Assembly: GCF_025060375.1 (NCBI RefSeq)
Contig: NZ_JANXCG010000030.1
Coordinates: 1 to 36,449 of the forward strand
Direction of reading: 5' to 3'
Length of the DNA stretch: 36,449 nucleotides
Source: Meiothermus sp.
Lineage (GTDB): Bacteria > Deinococcota > Deinococci > Deinococcales > Thermaceae
Of the stretch, positions 14,687-22,194 are shown piece after piece. A model generated the notes under the pieces. That model was not told the origin of the DNA and ran no database searches. It was given only the letters and a program-made list of their open reading frames with translations. Positions within the stretch are counted from its first letter, which is position 1; every line of letters begins with the position of its first letter. The translations under genes and the position numbers were made by a program.

Positions 14687-15118
14687 ATGCGTAGGGGAAT
14701 GTTGGTGCTGGTGCTCCTGGGCGGCCTTGGGTTGGCGCAGGAGATGACCCCCGGGGCCCTGCTCCAGTTTGGGAGTTATCTCAAGAAGGTTAACCCCGCC
14801 AGCTACCTGCTCTACGCCGCCGAGGCCAAGGACTACGTAGAGGTCTTTGAGCCCTTCATCCTGGACGTGCGCACCAATGAGGAGCGCGCCAGGGGCTTTA
14901 TTCCTGGCTCGGTACACATCCACATCAGCCAGCTGCCCGACCGCCTGGCCGCGCTGCCCAAGGACAAGAGCAAGCCCATTTTGGTCTACTGTGGCACCGG
15001 TCATGTGAGTGCGGTGGCCGCGGCTTATCTGCGGGCGCTGGGCTATACCGAGGTTAAGAACCTGAATGGGGGATTCAGGGCCTGGCTCGAGCTGGGCCTT
15101 CCCGTAGAACGACCCTAG
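14687..15118 (+). CDS. periplasmic rhodanese-domain protein in sox operon
   Basis: A 143-residue exported single-domain rhodanese. It has a signal peptide (MRRGMLVLVLLGGLGLAQ), the CH2A-type LDVRTNEERARGFIPGS block and an active-site loop YCGTGHVS with Cys102 at the sulfur-accepting position. Rhodaneses carry sulfane sulfur as a cysteine persulfide; here it would act on polysulfide or thiosulfate-derived sulfur in the periplasm beside the Sox system. ATG 14687 is chosen because GAGGAG ends 6 bases before it, whereas ATG 14681 abuts that site. It lies between soxA2 and the DUF302-like gene. Confidence 0.88.
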   Translation: MRRGMLVLVLLGGLGLAQEMTPGALLQFGSYLKKVNPASYLLYAAEAKDYVEVFEPFILDVRTNEERARGFIPGSVHIHISQLPDRLAALPKDKSKPILVYCGTGHVSAVAAAYLRALGYTEVKNLNGGFRAWLELGLPVERP

Positions 15119-15128
15119 GGGGTGAACC

Positions 15129-15995
15129 GTGCGCGTGCGTCTGTTGCTGCTGATGGCTGTCCTGATGATCTCCGGAACCCTGGCCCAGTCCTTGGAGACC
15201 ACCCTGCGCGGGGTAGGTGTTGCTGAAGCCCAAGCCCGGGTGGAGGCTGCCTTGGCCGCCCAAGGGCTTAAGGTGGCCCGGACACTCAACCTGGGGGGCC
15301 AGGTCAAGAACTTTAAGGCCGACTTCCCTGACTATCTCCTGCTCGTGCTGGAGCCGGAGGAGGGTACCCTGGCCGCGGTGCAGGAGAACTTCATGACCGC
15401 CATCATCCTGCCCCCCACGGTCTACCTTCACGCGGCCCAGCCCGGCGCTGTAACCGTCGGCACTTTTGACCCCGACCTGATGTTCGGCATGCTGGGGGTC
15501 AAAAACACCAAGAGTCGGCTCCTTGGGGCCAAGCTCAAGGCGGTAATTTACAGCCTGGGCCTGCCCCGCCGGGTGGCCCCAGCCATGATGCCTGATCCCC
15601 GTTCGGGGATGATGCCGGTCCTGCTCTACCAGGTGGAGGGGGGTAGCGCCGAGGAGCTCACCTTGCTCATCGAAAGCGAGCTGAGCAGCAACGGCCTGAA
15701 CGTGCTCCCGGCAGTCAAGATGGGCAACGTGACCGGCATACACCCCTGCAAGAGCGAGTGGGCCTACCAGATGTTCATGACCCAGCCAGCTGGCGGCTTT
15801 GCTGCCCCCTGCCGCTTCTTCGTGATGCCGGTACAGGGCGGGGTTCTGGTGGGGGCGATTGAGCCGATGCTCATGAGCATCATGCCTGGTGTGGCCCAGA
15901 GCCAGCCCACCATGAGCATGTTGCAGGAGGCCCGGCGGGTAATGAGCCAGATCCTCGAGGCTGTAGGGGGACGTCCCTATCGCCCGGGGCAATAA
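15129..15995 (+). CDS. exported DUF302-like protein of the sox island
   Basis: A 288-residue protein with a signal peptide (to about residue 19, TLAQS). The repeated pattern of a helix starting EAQARVEAALAAQGLKV followed by strands, and a later second unit (SAEELTLLIESELSSNGLNVL), resembles two DUF302 domains, a fold linked to sulfur metabolism in several bacteria. Two cysteines (in IHPCKSEW and AAPCRFF) lie in the second half and could bind sulfur or metal. The start is GTG at 15129 behind GGGGGTG. It is the last gene before a 128-base gap with a palindrome. The family assignment is by pattern only. Confidence 0.6.
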   Translation: MRVRLLLLMAVLMISGTLAQSLETTLRGVGVAEAQARVEAALAAQGLKVARTLNLGGQVKNFKADFPDYLLLVLEPEEGTLAAVQENFMTAIILPPTVYLHAAQPGAVTVGTFDPDLMFGMLGVKNTKSRLLGAKLKAVIYSLGLPRRVAPAMMPDPRSGMMPVLLYQVEGGSAEELTLLIESELSSNGLNVLPAVKMGNVTGIHPCKSEWAYQMFMTQPAGGFAAPCRFFVMPVQGGVLVGAIEPMLMSIMPGVAQSQPTMSMLQEARRVMSQILEAVGGRPYRPGQ

Positions 15996-15999
15996 GCAG

Positions 16000-16016
16000 C
16001 ATAACCTTTGGTTATG
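16000..16016. promoter_or_regulatory. spaced palindrome, candidate operator before sulfide dehydrogenase gene
   Basis: CATAACC (16000-16006) and GGTTATG (16010-16016) are perfect inverted repeats with a TTT centre. The ATAAC half-site matches the repeats upstream of soxW. A second short palindrome, ATAAGCTTAT, follows at 16042-16051 and may contain a -10 (TAAGCT), but no -35 at good spacing is visible, which suggests an activator-dependent promoter. Confidence 0.45.
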
Positions 16017-16123
16017 AACTCTTCGGCCTGGAGCGAATCTGATAAGCTTATGACACGCCCAAGCGCTGGACCTGAAACGCCAGGGGTTCGCCCTGGTGCG
16101 GGCTTGGGCCACGGGGAGGAGCT

Positions 16124-17404
16124 ATGAGCAAGGTAACGCGGCGCAAACTACTGAAGGCGGGGGCGTTGGCTGGGGCAGCAGCAGCCACCCAGGGATTTGC
16201 CCAGGAGTTCTTCAGCAAGCCCAGCAGCGTGCTGGGGCCGGCTCGGGGAAACCGGGTGGTCATCATCGGAGGAGGCTGGGGCGGGGTGAGCACCGCTCGT
16301 CACCTGCGGCGCAAGAACCCCAACATCGAGGTGGTGCTCATAGAGAAAAACCCCGCCTTCATGTCCTGCCCCATGAGCAACCTCTACCTAGGTGGGGTGA
16401 AGGACCTCGACTTCATCGTCTTTGACTACGCCAACGTGGCCCGGGCAGGGGTCACCATCGTCAACGAGCGGGCGATTGAGGTCAACCGAGCAGGCCGCTA
16501 CGTGCGCACCACCAGCGGCATCATCTTCTACAACTACCTGGTGGTCTCCCCCGGCATCGACTACATGTACGAGGCCATCCAGGGCTACAGCGAGGTCAAG
16601 CAGTTCTTGCCTGTGGCCTTCAAGCCCTGGGAACACATCGCCCTCAAGCGCCAGCTCGACAACTTTGAGGGTGGGGACATCGTGATCTCCATCCCCCGGC
16701 CGCCTTACCGCTGCCCGCCTGGGCCCTACGAGCGGGCGGCCATGCTGGCCTACTACCTCAAGACCAACCGCATCAAGGGCAAGGTGATCGTGCTGGACGC
16801 TAACCCCGGCCCTATCTCCAAGGGTCCGGGCTTCACCGCTGCCTACAACGACCTCTACAAGGACTACATCCAGTACATCCCCCAGGCCGAGGTCACGGCC
16901 ATTGACTACGGCAAGAAGGAGGTCAAGACCCCGCTGGGCGAGTTCAAGTTCGACCTAGCCAACATCATCCCGCCGATGAGGGCCAGTGAAATCGTGCGCA
17001 CCGCTGGGTTGGGGGACCGCTGGGTCAACGTGCGGCTCCCCACCTTCCTATCGGAGGTGGACGACCGGGTGTACGTGATCGGGGACGTGATCGGCAACGC
17101 CCCCTTCCCCAAGAGCGGCCAGGTGGCCTACAACGACGGCAAGATTATCGCCGACCACATTGCCCAGCGCATCGCGGGGAAGCGGCTGGACGAGATTGAA
17201 AACCCCTTGCCTGACAACATCTGCTACAGCTTCGTGAGCAACGAGGAGTCCATCTGGGTTTCCCACAAGCACACCTGGGACGCCGCGGCCCGCCAGGTGC
17301 GCCAGCAGTCCACGGTGGACAACAACCGCTCTAAGCCCAACGGCGCGCTGGCCTTCGAGTGGGCCCGGGGTCTGTGGAGCGACATGTTTGGGCCTGGCGC
17401 CTGA
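16124..17404 (+). CDS. flavocytochrome c sulfide dehydrogenase-type flavoprotein (FccB/SoxF)
   Basis: A 426-residue FAD oxidoreductase that would oxidise sulfide in the periplasm and pass electrons to a cytochrome c. It has a Tat signal (VTRRKLLKAGALAGAAA), the FAD GGGWGG motif (49-54), and the two redox cysteines of the family at Cys82 (FMSCPMSNLYLGG) and Cys197 (PPYRCPPGPYERA). The conserved VYVIGDVIG FAD-binding segment lies in the second half. GGGAGGAG precedes the ATG. No dedicated haem subunit (FccA/SoxE) is adjacent; SoxD or SoxX-type cytochromes may substitute. soxC follows after 59 bases. Confidence 0.9.
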   Translation: MSKVTRRKLLKAGALAGAAAATQGFAQEFFSKPSSVLGPARGNRVVIIGGGWGGVSTARHLRRKNPNIEVVLIEKNPAFMSCPMSNLYLGGVKDLDFIVFDYANVARAGVTIVNERAIEVNRAGRYVRTTSGIIFYNYLVVSPGIDYMYEAIQGYSEVKQFLPVAFKPWEHIALKRQLDNFEGGDIVISIPRPPYRCPPGPYERAAMLAYYLKTNRIKGKVIVLDANPGPISKGPGFTAAYNDLYKDYIQYIPQAEVTAIDYGKKEVKTPLGEFKFDLANIIPPMRASEIVRTAGLGDRWVNVRLPTFLSEVDDRVYVIGDVIGNAPFPKSGQVAYNDGKIIADHIAQRIAGKRLDEIENPLPDNICYSFVSNEESIWVSHKHTWDAAARQVRQQSTVDNNRSKPNGALAFEWARGLWSDMFGPGA

Positions 17405-17463
17405 AGCCGGGCTGGGGTGGGGCGTACTTTGCCTCACCCCTTTGAGTGAGGAGTTAGCGCCTG

Positions 17464-18771
17464 ATGAACCGACGTAAACTGCTGCAACTCTTGAGCAAAG
17501 GGGCCGCCGCCGGGGCTTTTGTGAAGCTCTCCGGTGGTCTGGCCCAAGGAGGGGAGAAGTTCTCTGAAAAGGCCTTCGAGCCCATGCGCTTTTTGGGTGC
17601 CGAGCTGAGGGAGTACGGCGAGCGCAGCGAGTTTGAGAAGGGGGTGGTGCGCTACATCTCCCCCAACCTGCGCACCCGCCACTCCGGGGCCAACTTTACC
17701 CCTTTGGACAAGCTGGATGGGGTAATTACCCCAAGTTCGCTGCACTTTGAGCGACACCACGCAGGGGTGCCCACCATTGACCCGGCCGAGCACCGCCTGG
17801 TCATCCACGGCATGGTGGAGCGGCCCCTTATCTTCACCATGGCCGACATCAAGAGACTGCCCTCGGTGACCCGCACCCTTTTCATCGAGTGTGCGGGCAA
17901 CGGCCAGAACGGCTACCGCAACCCCCCCGACATGACCCTGACCGCTACCCGCAGCCGGGGGCTGGTCTCCAACTCCTCCTGGACGGGGGTTCCTCTAGCG
18001 ATTTTGCTCAAGGAGGCCGGCATCAAAGAGGGGGCTCGCTGGCTCATTCCCGAAGGGGCCGATGCCGCGGCCTACACCCGCAGTCTGCCCTTGGAGAAAG
18101 CCCTGGAGGACGTGCTGGTGGCCTACGCCCAGAACGGCGAGGCCCTCCGTCCCGAGCAGGGCTATCCTCTTCGGCTCATCGTACCGGGCTGGGAGGGCAG
18201 CATCATGGTCAAATGGCTGCGGCGCATCCAGGTAACCGATATGCCGGTGATGTCCAAGGACGAAACCTCGGAGTACACCGACACCATGGCAAATGGGAAG
18301 ATCCACGCCTTCACCTGGATTATGGAGCCCCAGTCCATCATCACCTACCCCTCGGGGTTGCAGCAGATAACCCGCGGTTTTCACGAAATCCGGGGCCTGG
18401 CCTGGAGCGGGCATGGGCGCATTGTTCGGGTGGAGGTTTCGCTGGATGGAGGGAGGACCTGGCGCCGGGCCAGTCTCGAGCCCTCTCCCGACCCCCTTTC
18501 GGTGGTGCGCTTCAAGCTGGGCTGGGTCTGGGACGGCAGGGAGACGGTCATCATGAGCCGGGCCTGGGACGAGAAGGGCAACACCCAGCCCACCCAGGAG
18601 GAGTTTTTCGCCCGCTGGGCCCGCAACAACCGCTACCATTACAACGCCATCCAAGCCTGGCGCATCCAAGCCGACGGCAAGGTGGTCAATGGGGACAGAA
18701 CACTCTCCGCCTCGCTGGCCCCGCACCGGCTGGGGGCAGTAGGGCTAGGTGGATGTGGGGGTGAGTCGTGA
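17464..18771 (+). CDS. soxC: SoxC, molybdenum sulfane dehydrogenase subunit
   Basis: SoxC is the molybdopterin subunit of SoxCD, which oxidises SoxY-bound sulfane sulfur with release of six electrons. The 435-residue protein has a Tat signal (MNRRKLLQLLSKGAAAG), the sulfite-oxidase fold with molybdenum ligand Cys143 in FIECAGNGQNG, the cofactor-binding GWEGSIMVKWLRRI segment, and the C-terminal dimerisation domain starting near GHGRIVRVEVSLDGG. AGGAG is 10 bases before the ATG. Its stop overlaps the soxD GTG by 4 bases. Presence of soxCD implies complete thiosulfate oxidation to sulfate without sulfur globules. Confidence 0.95.
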   Translation: MNRRKLLQLLSKGAAAGAFVKLSGGLAQGGEKFSEKAFEPMRFLGAELREYGERSEFEKGVVRYISPNLRTRHSGANFTPLDKLDGVITPSSLHFERHHAGVPTIDPAEHRLVIHGMVERPLIFTMADIKRLPSVTRTLFIECAGNGQNGYRNPPDMTLTATRSRGLVSNSSWTGVPLAILLKEAGIKEGARWLIPEGADAAAYTRSLPLEKALEDVLVAYAQNGEALRPEQGYPLRLIVPGWEGSIMVKWLRRIQVTDMPVMSKDETSEYTDTMANGKIHAFTWIMEPQSIITYPSGLQQITRGFHEIRGLAWSGHGRIVRVEVSLDGGRTWRRASLEPSPDPLSVVRFKLGWVWDGRETVIMSRAWDEKGNTQPTQEEFFARWARNNRYHYNAIQAWRIQADGKVVNGDRTLSASLAPHRLGAVGLGGCGGES

Positions 18772-19337
18772 AGCGGCTGGGCCTGGTGCTGTTGGCCTTG
18801 GGGGTGCTGGCCGGGGTGCTGGCCCAGCCCGGGGGTGGGGGCCGCTACCAGATCGGCACACCCCTAACCGAGCAGGAGGTTCAGCGCTGGAATATCCGCC
18901 CCTCCATCCTACCCGACGGGCGTGGGCTTCCACCCGGCCAGGGCACTGTGGACGAGGGCGAGCAGGTCTACAACGCCCAGTGCCTGGGCTGTCACGGGGC
19001 CAACGGCCAGGGTGGGGTCTTCAACCGTTTGGTCGGGGAGCCCTTTCCCGTTACCAAGGACGTAGACCCGGTGGACTTCGTGATCGGCAACTACTGGCAG
19101 TACCCCACCACCCTCTTTGACTACATCCGCCGGGCCATGCCCTTCCAGGCCCCCGGCACCCTCAAGGACGACGAGGTGTACGCCCTGGTGGCCTACCTGC
19201 TCTACCAAAATGGTGTAATTGATGGCAGCGAGCCCATGAATGCCCAGACCCTGCCCAAGGTGCAGATGCCCGCGCGGGCGATTTTGGAGCTTGACCCCAC
19301 TACCCAAAAGCGCTTCCCCTGGCTCAGGCTTCCTTAG
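18768..19337 (+). CDS. soxD: SoxD-type cytochrome c subunit
   Basis: A 189-residue exported mono-haem cytochrome c. It has a signal peptide ending VLAQP, haem motif CLGCH at 72-76 and a likely axial Met124 in RRAMPFQAPG. It is shorter than the dihaem SoxD of alphaproteobacteria, lacking the N-terminal haem domain, and resembles the single-haem SoxD forms. The GTG start overlaps the soxC stop, so SoxC and SoxD are co-translated as a complex. It would pass electrons from the molybdenum centre to the respiratory chain or to the adjacent Rieske protein. Confidence 0.88.
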   Translation: MKRLGLVLLALGVLAGVLAQPGGGGRYQIGTPLTEQEVQRWNIRPSILPDGRGLPPGQGTVDEGEQVYNAQCLGCHGANGQGGVFNRLVGEPFPVTKDVDPVDFVIGNYWQYPTTLFDYIRRAMPFQAPGTLKDDEVYALVAYLLYQNGVIDGSEPMNAQTLPKVQMPARAILELDPTTQKRFPWLRLP

Positions 19338-19345
19338 AGGTGAAG

Positions 19346-20071
19346 ATGAATCGTCGAAGCTTTATTGACCTCCTCAACAAGGGGTTTTCCCTGGGGCTTC
19401 TGCTCAAGCTAATGCCCGTGGGGATGCTCGAGTTCGTCCGCGCCCAGAGCAGCGCCACAAGCTTTCAGAGGGCTCTTTTGGTGGACAAAGCGGGCAACCC
19501 CTTCAAGCTGAGTACGCTCAAGCCGCACGAGCCCTTCGTGTTCGCTTACCCCTACGCCGCCACCCCCAACATCCTGGTCAACGTGGACACCGAACTGCCC
19601 CCAGTGGACGTGAAGATGCCCGACGGCAGGGACTACCGCTGGCCCGGTGGGGTGGGTCCTCGCAGGAGCGTGGTGGCCTATACCAGCATCTGTCCTCACG
19701 GCTACAGCTACGCCGCGCCCAACCTGGGGGCCATGGGCTACTACAAACCTGAGGGCAACCGGGGGCCCCGTATGGTCTGCTGTGCCCACCTTTCGTCCTT
19801 TGATGTAAGCAGGGGAGGGGAGGTGAAGGGTGGCCCCGCCCCCCACGCCCTGGCCGCGGTTGCGCTGGAGTACGACGCTGCCAAGGATGAGGCCTACGCC
19901 GTGGGCTTTTTGGGTAATCCCCGGTTTGACGAGTTTTTTCGAGCCCAGCAACAGAGCCTGCGCGACCTCTTCCGCACCACCGCCCGGGCCCGCGAGGAGG
20001 TGACCAAGGCCACCGTCATCCCCTACGCCGAGCATACCCGGGTGCCCACGAGCTGCCCGGTGGTGGGGTAG
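19346..20071 (+). CDS. Rieske-type [2Fe-2S] protein linked to soxCD
   Basis: A 241-residue protein with a twin-arginine-like N-terminus (MNRRSFIDLLNKG) and hydrophobic segment, which may act as a signal or anchor. A Rieske cluster is indicated by C-x-H (Cys116, His118 in SICPHGYSY) and C-x2-H (Cys145, His148 in VCCAHLSSFD). The box-disulfide cysteines of bc1-type Rieske proteins are not both present. ATG 19346 is preferred over GTG 19340 because GAGGTGA serves as ribosome site. Only 8 bases separate it from soxD, so it probably accepts electrons from SoxCD or links it to the quinone pool. That role is inference. Confidence 0.8.
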   Translation: MNRRSFIDLLNKGFSLGLLLKLMPVGMLEFVRAQSSATSFQRALLVDKAGNPFKLSTLKPHEPFVFAYPYAATPNILVNVDTELPPVDVKMPDGRDYRWPGGVGPRRSVVAYTSICPHGYSYAAPNLGAMGYYKPEGNRGPRMVCCAHLSSFDVSRGGEVKGGPAPHALAAVALEYDAAKDEAYAVGFLGNPRFDEFFRAQQQSLRDLFRTTARAREEVTKATVIPYAEHTRVPTSCPVVG

Positions 20072-20087
20072 CCCTAGATCCCAACCT

Positions 20088-20756
20088 ATGACCCTGAGCC
20101 TCCCCATTGCTTTCCTGGCGGGAATCCTCTCCTTCCTCTCGCCCTGCGTGCTCCCCTTGGTGCCCACTTACCTGCTCTACCTGGGGGGCCAGCAGGGCCG
20201 CCCCCTGAAGAATGCCCTCTTCTTTGTGCTGGGCTTCTCGGCCATCTTCTTCCTGCTGGGCCTGCCCTTTACCCTTCTGGGGGGGCTTCTTTTCGAGTAC
20301 CGCGACCTCCTGGGGCGGGTTGGTGGGGTGGTGCTGGTTCTCCTGGGGCTGTATATGCTGGGCCTCAAGCCCAGATGGGGCGTGAACCTGCGCTATGAGG
20401 GCCCCACCGACCGGCCCTGGGGGGCGTTTGTGCTGGGGGTGGTGTTGGGGCTGGGGTGGACGCCCTGCATCGGTCCCATTCTGGGGGGCATCCTGACCCT
20501 CACCGCCACCGGGGAGGGGGTGCACCTGCTGGTGGCCTATATCCTGGGCCTGGCGGTGCCTTTCTTGCTGGTGGCCCTCTTTGCCGATAGGGCTCGGGCC
20601 TTCCTGAGGCGGGCGGCCCGCTTTTCCCATGCGGTGGAGATTTTAGCGGGGGTGGTGCTGATAGCGGTGGGGCTGCTCCTGCTCACCGGAACCTATACCC
20701 AACTCAACAGCTTTTTCCTCAGGATTACGCCGGAGTGGCTGCAGGAGCGGTTGTGA
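20088..20756 (+). CDS. ccdA: CcdA/SoxV-type thiol-disulfide transporter
   Basis: A 222-residue, six-helix membrane protein of the CcdA/DsbD-beta family that passes electrons from cytoplasmic thioredoxin to periplasmic thioredoxin-like proteins. The two redox cysteines are in the expected Pro-Cys contexts, Cys20 (LSPCVLPL) and Cys127 (WTPCIGP). In this island its natural partner is SoxW, the first gene, making it a SoxV equivalent. It could also serve cytochrome c maturation for the several c-type haems encoded here. No Shine-Dalgarno is evident. A strong hairpin terminator follows. Confidence 0.9.
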   Translation: MTLSLPIAFLAGILSFLSPCVLPLVPTYLLYLGGQQGRPLKNALFFVLGFSAIFFLLGLPFTLLGGLLFEYRDLLGRVGGVVLVLLGLYMLGLKPRWGVNLRYEGPTDRPWGAFVLGVVLGLGWTPCIGPILGGILTLTATGEGVHLLVAYILGLAVPFLLVALFADRARAFLRRAARFSHAVEILAGVVLIAVGLLLLTGTYTQLNSFFLRITPEWLQERL

Positions 20757-20778
20757 GGACGGAAGACCGATTGGCGGA

Positions 20779-20815
20779 CCCCTCGCGTTGGCTGGCCGGA
20801 GCCAGGCGCGAGGGG
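20779..20815 (+). terminator. hairpin terminator of the sox island
   Basis: CCCCTCGCG (20779-20787) pairs perfectly with CGCGAGGGG (20807-20815), and the loop contains a further TGGCT/AGCCA stem. CTTTG follows, a short T-run. It sits 22 bases after the ccdA stop. Confidence 0.7.
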
Positions 20816-21415
20816 CTTTGTGGGCCGATTTGAAGCCATGGTTTGGGTAGTGAGTGCTGCTTTGGCCGAGGGCGCCCCGACTACCGGCGGGATTGGGTGG
20901 GATGGTAGCCTGGATGCAGGCCCACGGGCGGGTAGGGGCTTACCGGGCCTTTTTCCCCCGTGGGCTGGTGAGGGCCTTTTGCACCCGGCTGGGACTGCGG
21001 GACCGCCGAACCTTTCGGGATGGCCCCATGGGGTGGACTGCTCGACTGCTGGCCGACCTTGACCCTGGGGGGGTGGCAGGGTGGGCGGTTTTCACAGAGG
21101 CCTGGCCCAAGCGCTGCCTGGGGGCGCGGACGAACTTCGGGAAGGCGGCGCTCGGGCTACCGACCAGCCTGTTCCGGGGGCTTTTGCCCAGTGGGTGGGG
21201 AAGGGGATGGTGCTGGGTGCGTGGGATTTTAGCGGCCAGCCGGAAGGACCGGCGCGCTCTGGGCTCCACAGAGCCGCACGGGTTCGGGAATTTTTGTGGG
21301 GGGAAGCTCTGTGTGCCGCCTGTGGCGGCAACCTTTCTGATCTAGCCATGCCCAAGCAACCTGTAGCGGTTTACCCCGAGGCTGCCCCGCGGGCGCGCGG
21401 TTGGGGGGGGATTGG
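20816..21415 (+). pseudogene. eroded coding remnants between ccdA and purN
   Basis: About 600 bases without a convincing intact gene. One frame (20854-21345, 163 codons) has coding-like composition in its first ~110 codons, including RTFRDGPMGWTARLLADLDP. An overlapping frame (21081-21419) contains ARVREFLWGEALCAACGGN, which resembles the zinc-ribbon start of the DpnI/Dam-replacing endonuclease family, but the second Cys pair and catalytic core are missing. This pattern fits a frameshifted, truncated gene. The family resemblance is weak. Confidence 0.35.
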
Positions 21416-22021
21416 ATGAGCCCCTTCCCGCTGGGCCGCCCGGCCCGCCTGGCGGTACTGGCCTCCGGTCGGGGCAGCAACCTGGAGGCCCTCTTGAGGG
21501 CGTTTCCTCCTGAGGACCCTCTGGGCCGGGTGGTGTTGGTGATCTCGGATAGGCGCGAGGCGCTGGCCCTGCAGAAGGCCGTGCAGTCTGGGGTGGAGGC
21601 CGAGTACGTGCCCTGGCCGAAGGGAGAAGGAGGCCGGGCCCGCTTCGAGGAGGTGGCCGGACAGCTTTTGTGCGAACGGCGAATAGACCTGGTGCTGCTG
21701 GCGGGTTTCATGAGGATTTTATCCCCTCAGTTCGTAGGCCAGTGGGCTGGGCGTATCCTTAACATACACCCCTCCTTGCTCCCAGCTTTCCCGGGGTTGC
21801 ACGCCCAGCGCCAGGCCCTCCAGGCTGGGGTGCGCGAGACCGGCTGCACCGTTCACTTTGTGGATGCCGGGGTGGATACCGGGCCCATCGTCCTTCAGCG
21901 GCGGGTACCGGTTCTTCCGGGGGACACCGAGGAGACCCTGTCGGCCCGCATCCTGGCGCAGGAGCACCTGGCCTATCCGGAGGCCGTCCGGCGGGTGCTC
22001 AGGGGGGAAGCCCGGCCTTAG
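21416..22021 (+). CDS. purN: phosphoribosylglycinamide formyltransferase PurN
   Basis: PurN transfers a formyl group from 10-formyltetrahydrofolate to GAR in purine synthesis. The 201-residue protein has the phosphate loop ASGRGSNLEALL (16-27), catalytic Asn116 and His118 in ILNIHPSLLPAFPG, and Asp154 in AGVDTGPI, all in the usual order. I start at ATG 21416, preceded by a G-rich run; a TTG at 21401 in the same frame is less likely. It appears to be monocistronic, with decayed sequence upstream and a 173-base gap downstream. Confidence 0.95.
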   Translation: MSPFPLGRPARLAVLASGRGSNLEALLRAFPPEDPLGRVVLVISDRREALALQKAVQSGVEAEYVPWPKGEGGRARFEEVAGQLLCERRIDLVLLAGFMRILSPQFVGQWAGRILNIHPSLLPAFPGLHAQRQALQAGVRETGCTVHFVDAGVDTGPIVLQRRVPVLPGDTEETLSARILAQEHLAYPEAVRRVLRGEARP

Positions 22022-22158
22022 AGCTGGCCCTCGCCTCTCATGGAGGACCCAAACGGGAATGCCCCGGCAAAAGGGGGATGGGGGCCCCGTTGCCGGTGTG
22101 GCCAGCGGCGCCGTGGTCCCTGGGAAGGGTGGATTCTTAAGGCGGGGGGCCCTGGATT

Positions 22159-22188
22159 TTGGCCAGGGAGGTGGCCGGCCGGTATACT
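22159..22188 (+). promoter_or_regulatory. near-leaderless promoter for the PLP enzyme gene
   Basis: TTGGCC (22159-22164) and TATACT (22183-22188) are 18 bases apart. The ATG at 22195 follows the -10 after only 6 bases, so transcription should start at or next to the start codon. There is no ribosome site at usable distance. Confidence 0.6.
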
Positions 22189-22194
22189 CGCCCC

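Noticed and set aside
15075-16112. 345-codon minus-strand frame opposite the DUF302-like gene
   Set aside because: The plus-strand gene has a signal peptide, ribosome site and operon context; the antisense protein has no recognisable domain and an abnormal His/Gln composition.
17889-18764. 291-codon plus-strand frame inside soxC
   Set aside because: It is an alternative frame of soxC, which carries all catalytic motifs; the shadow is Gly/Arg/Pro-rich without domains.
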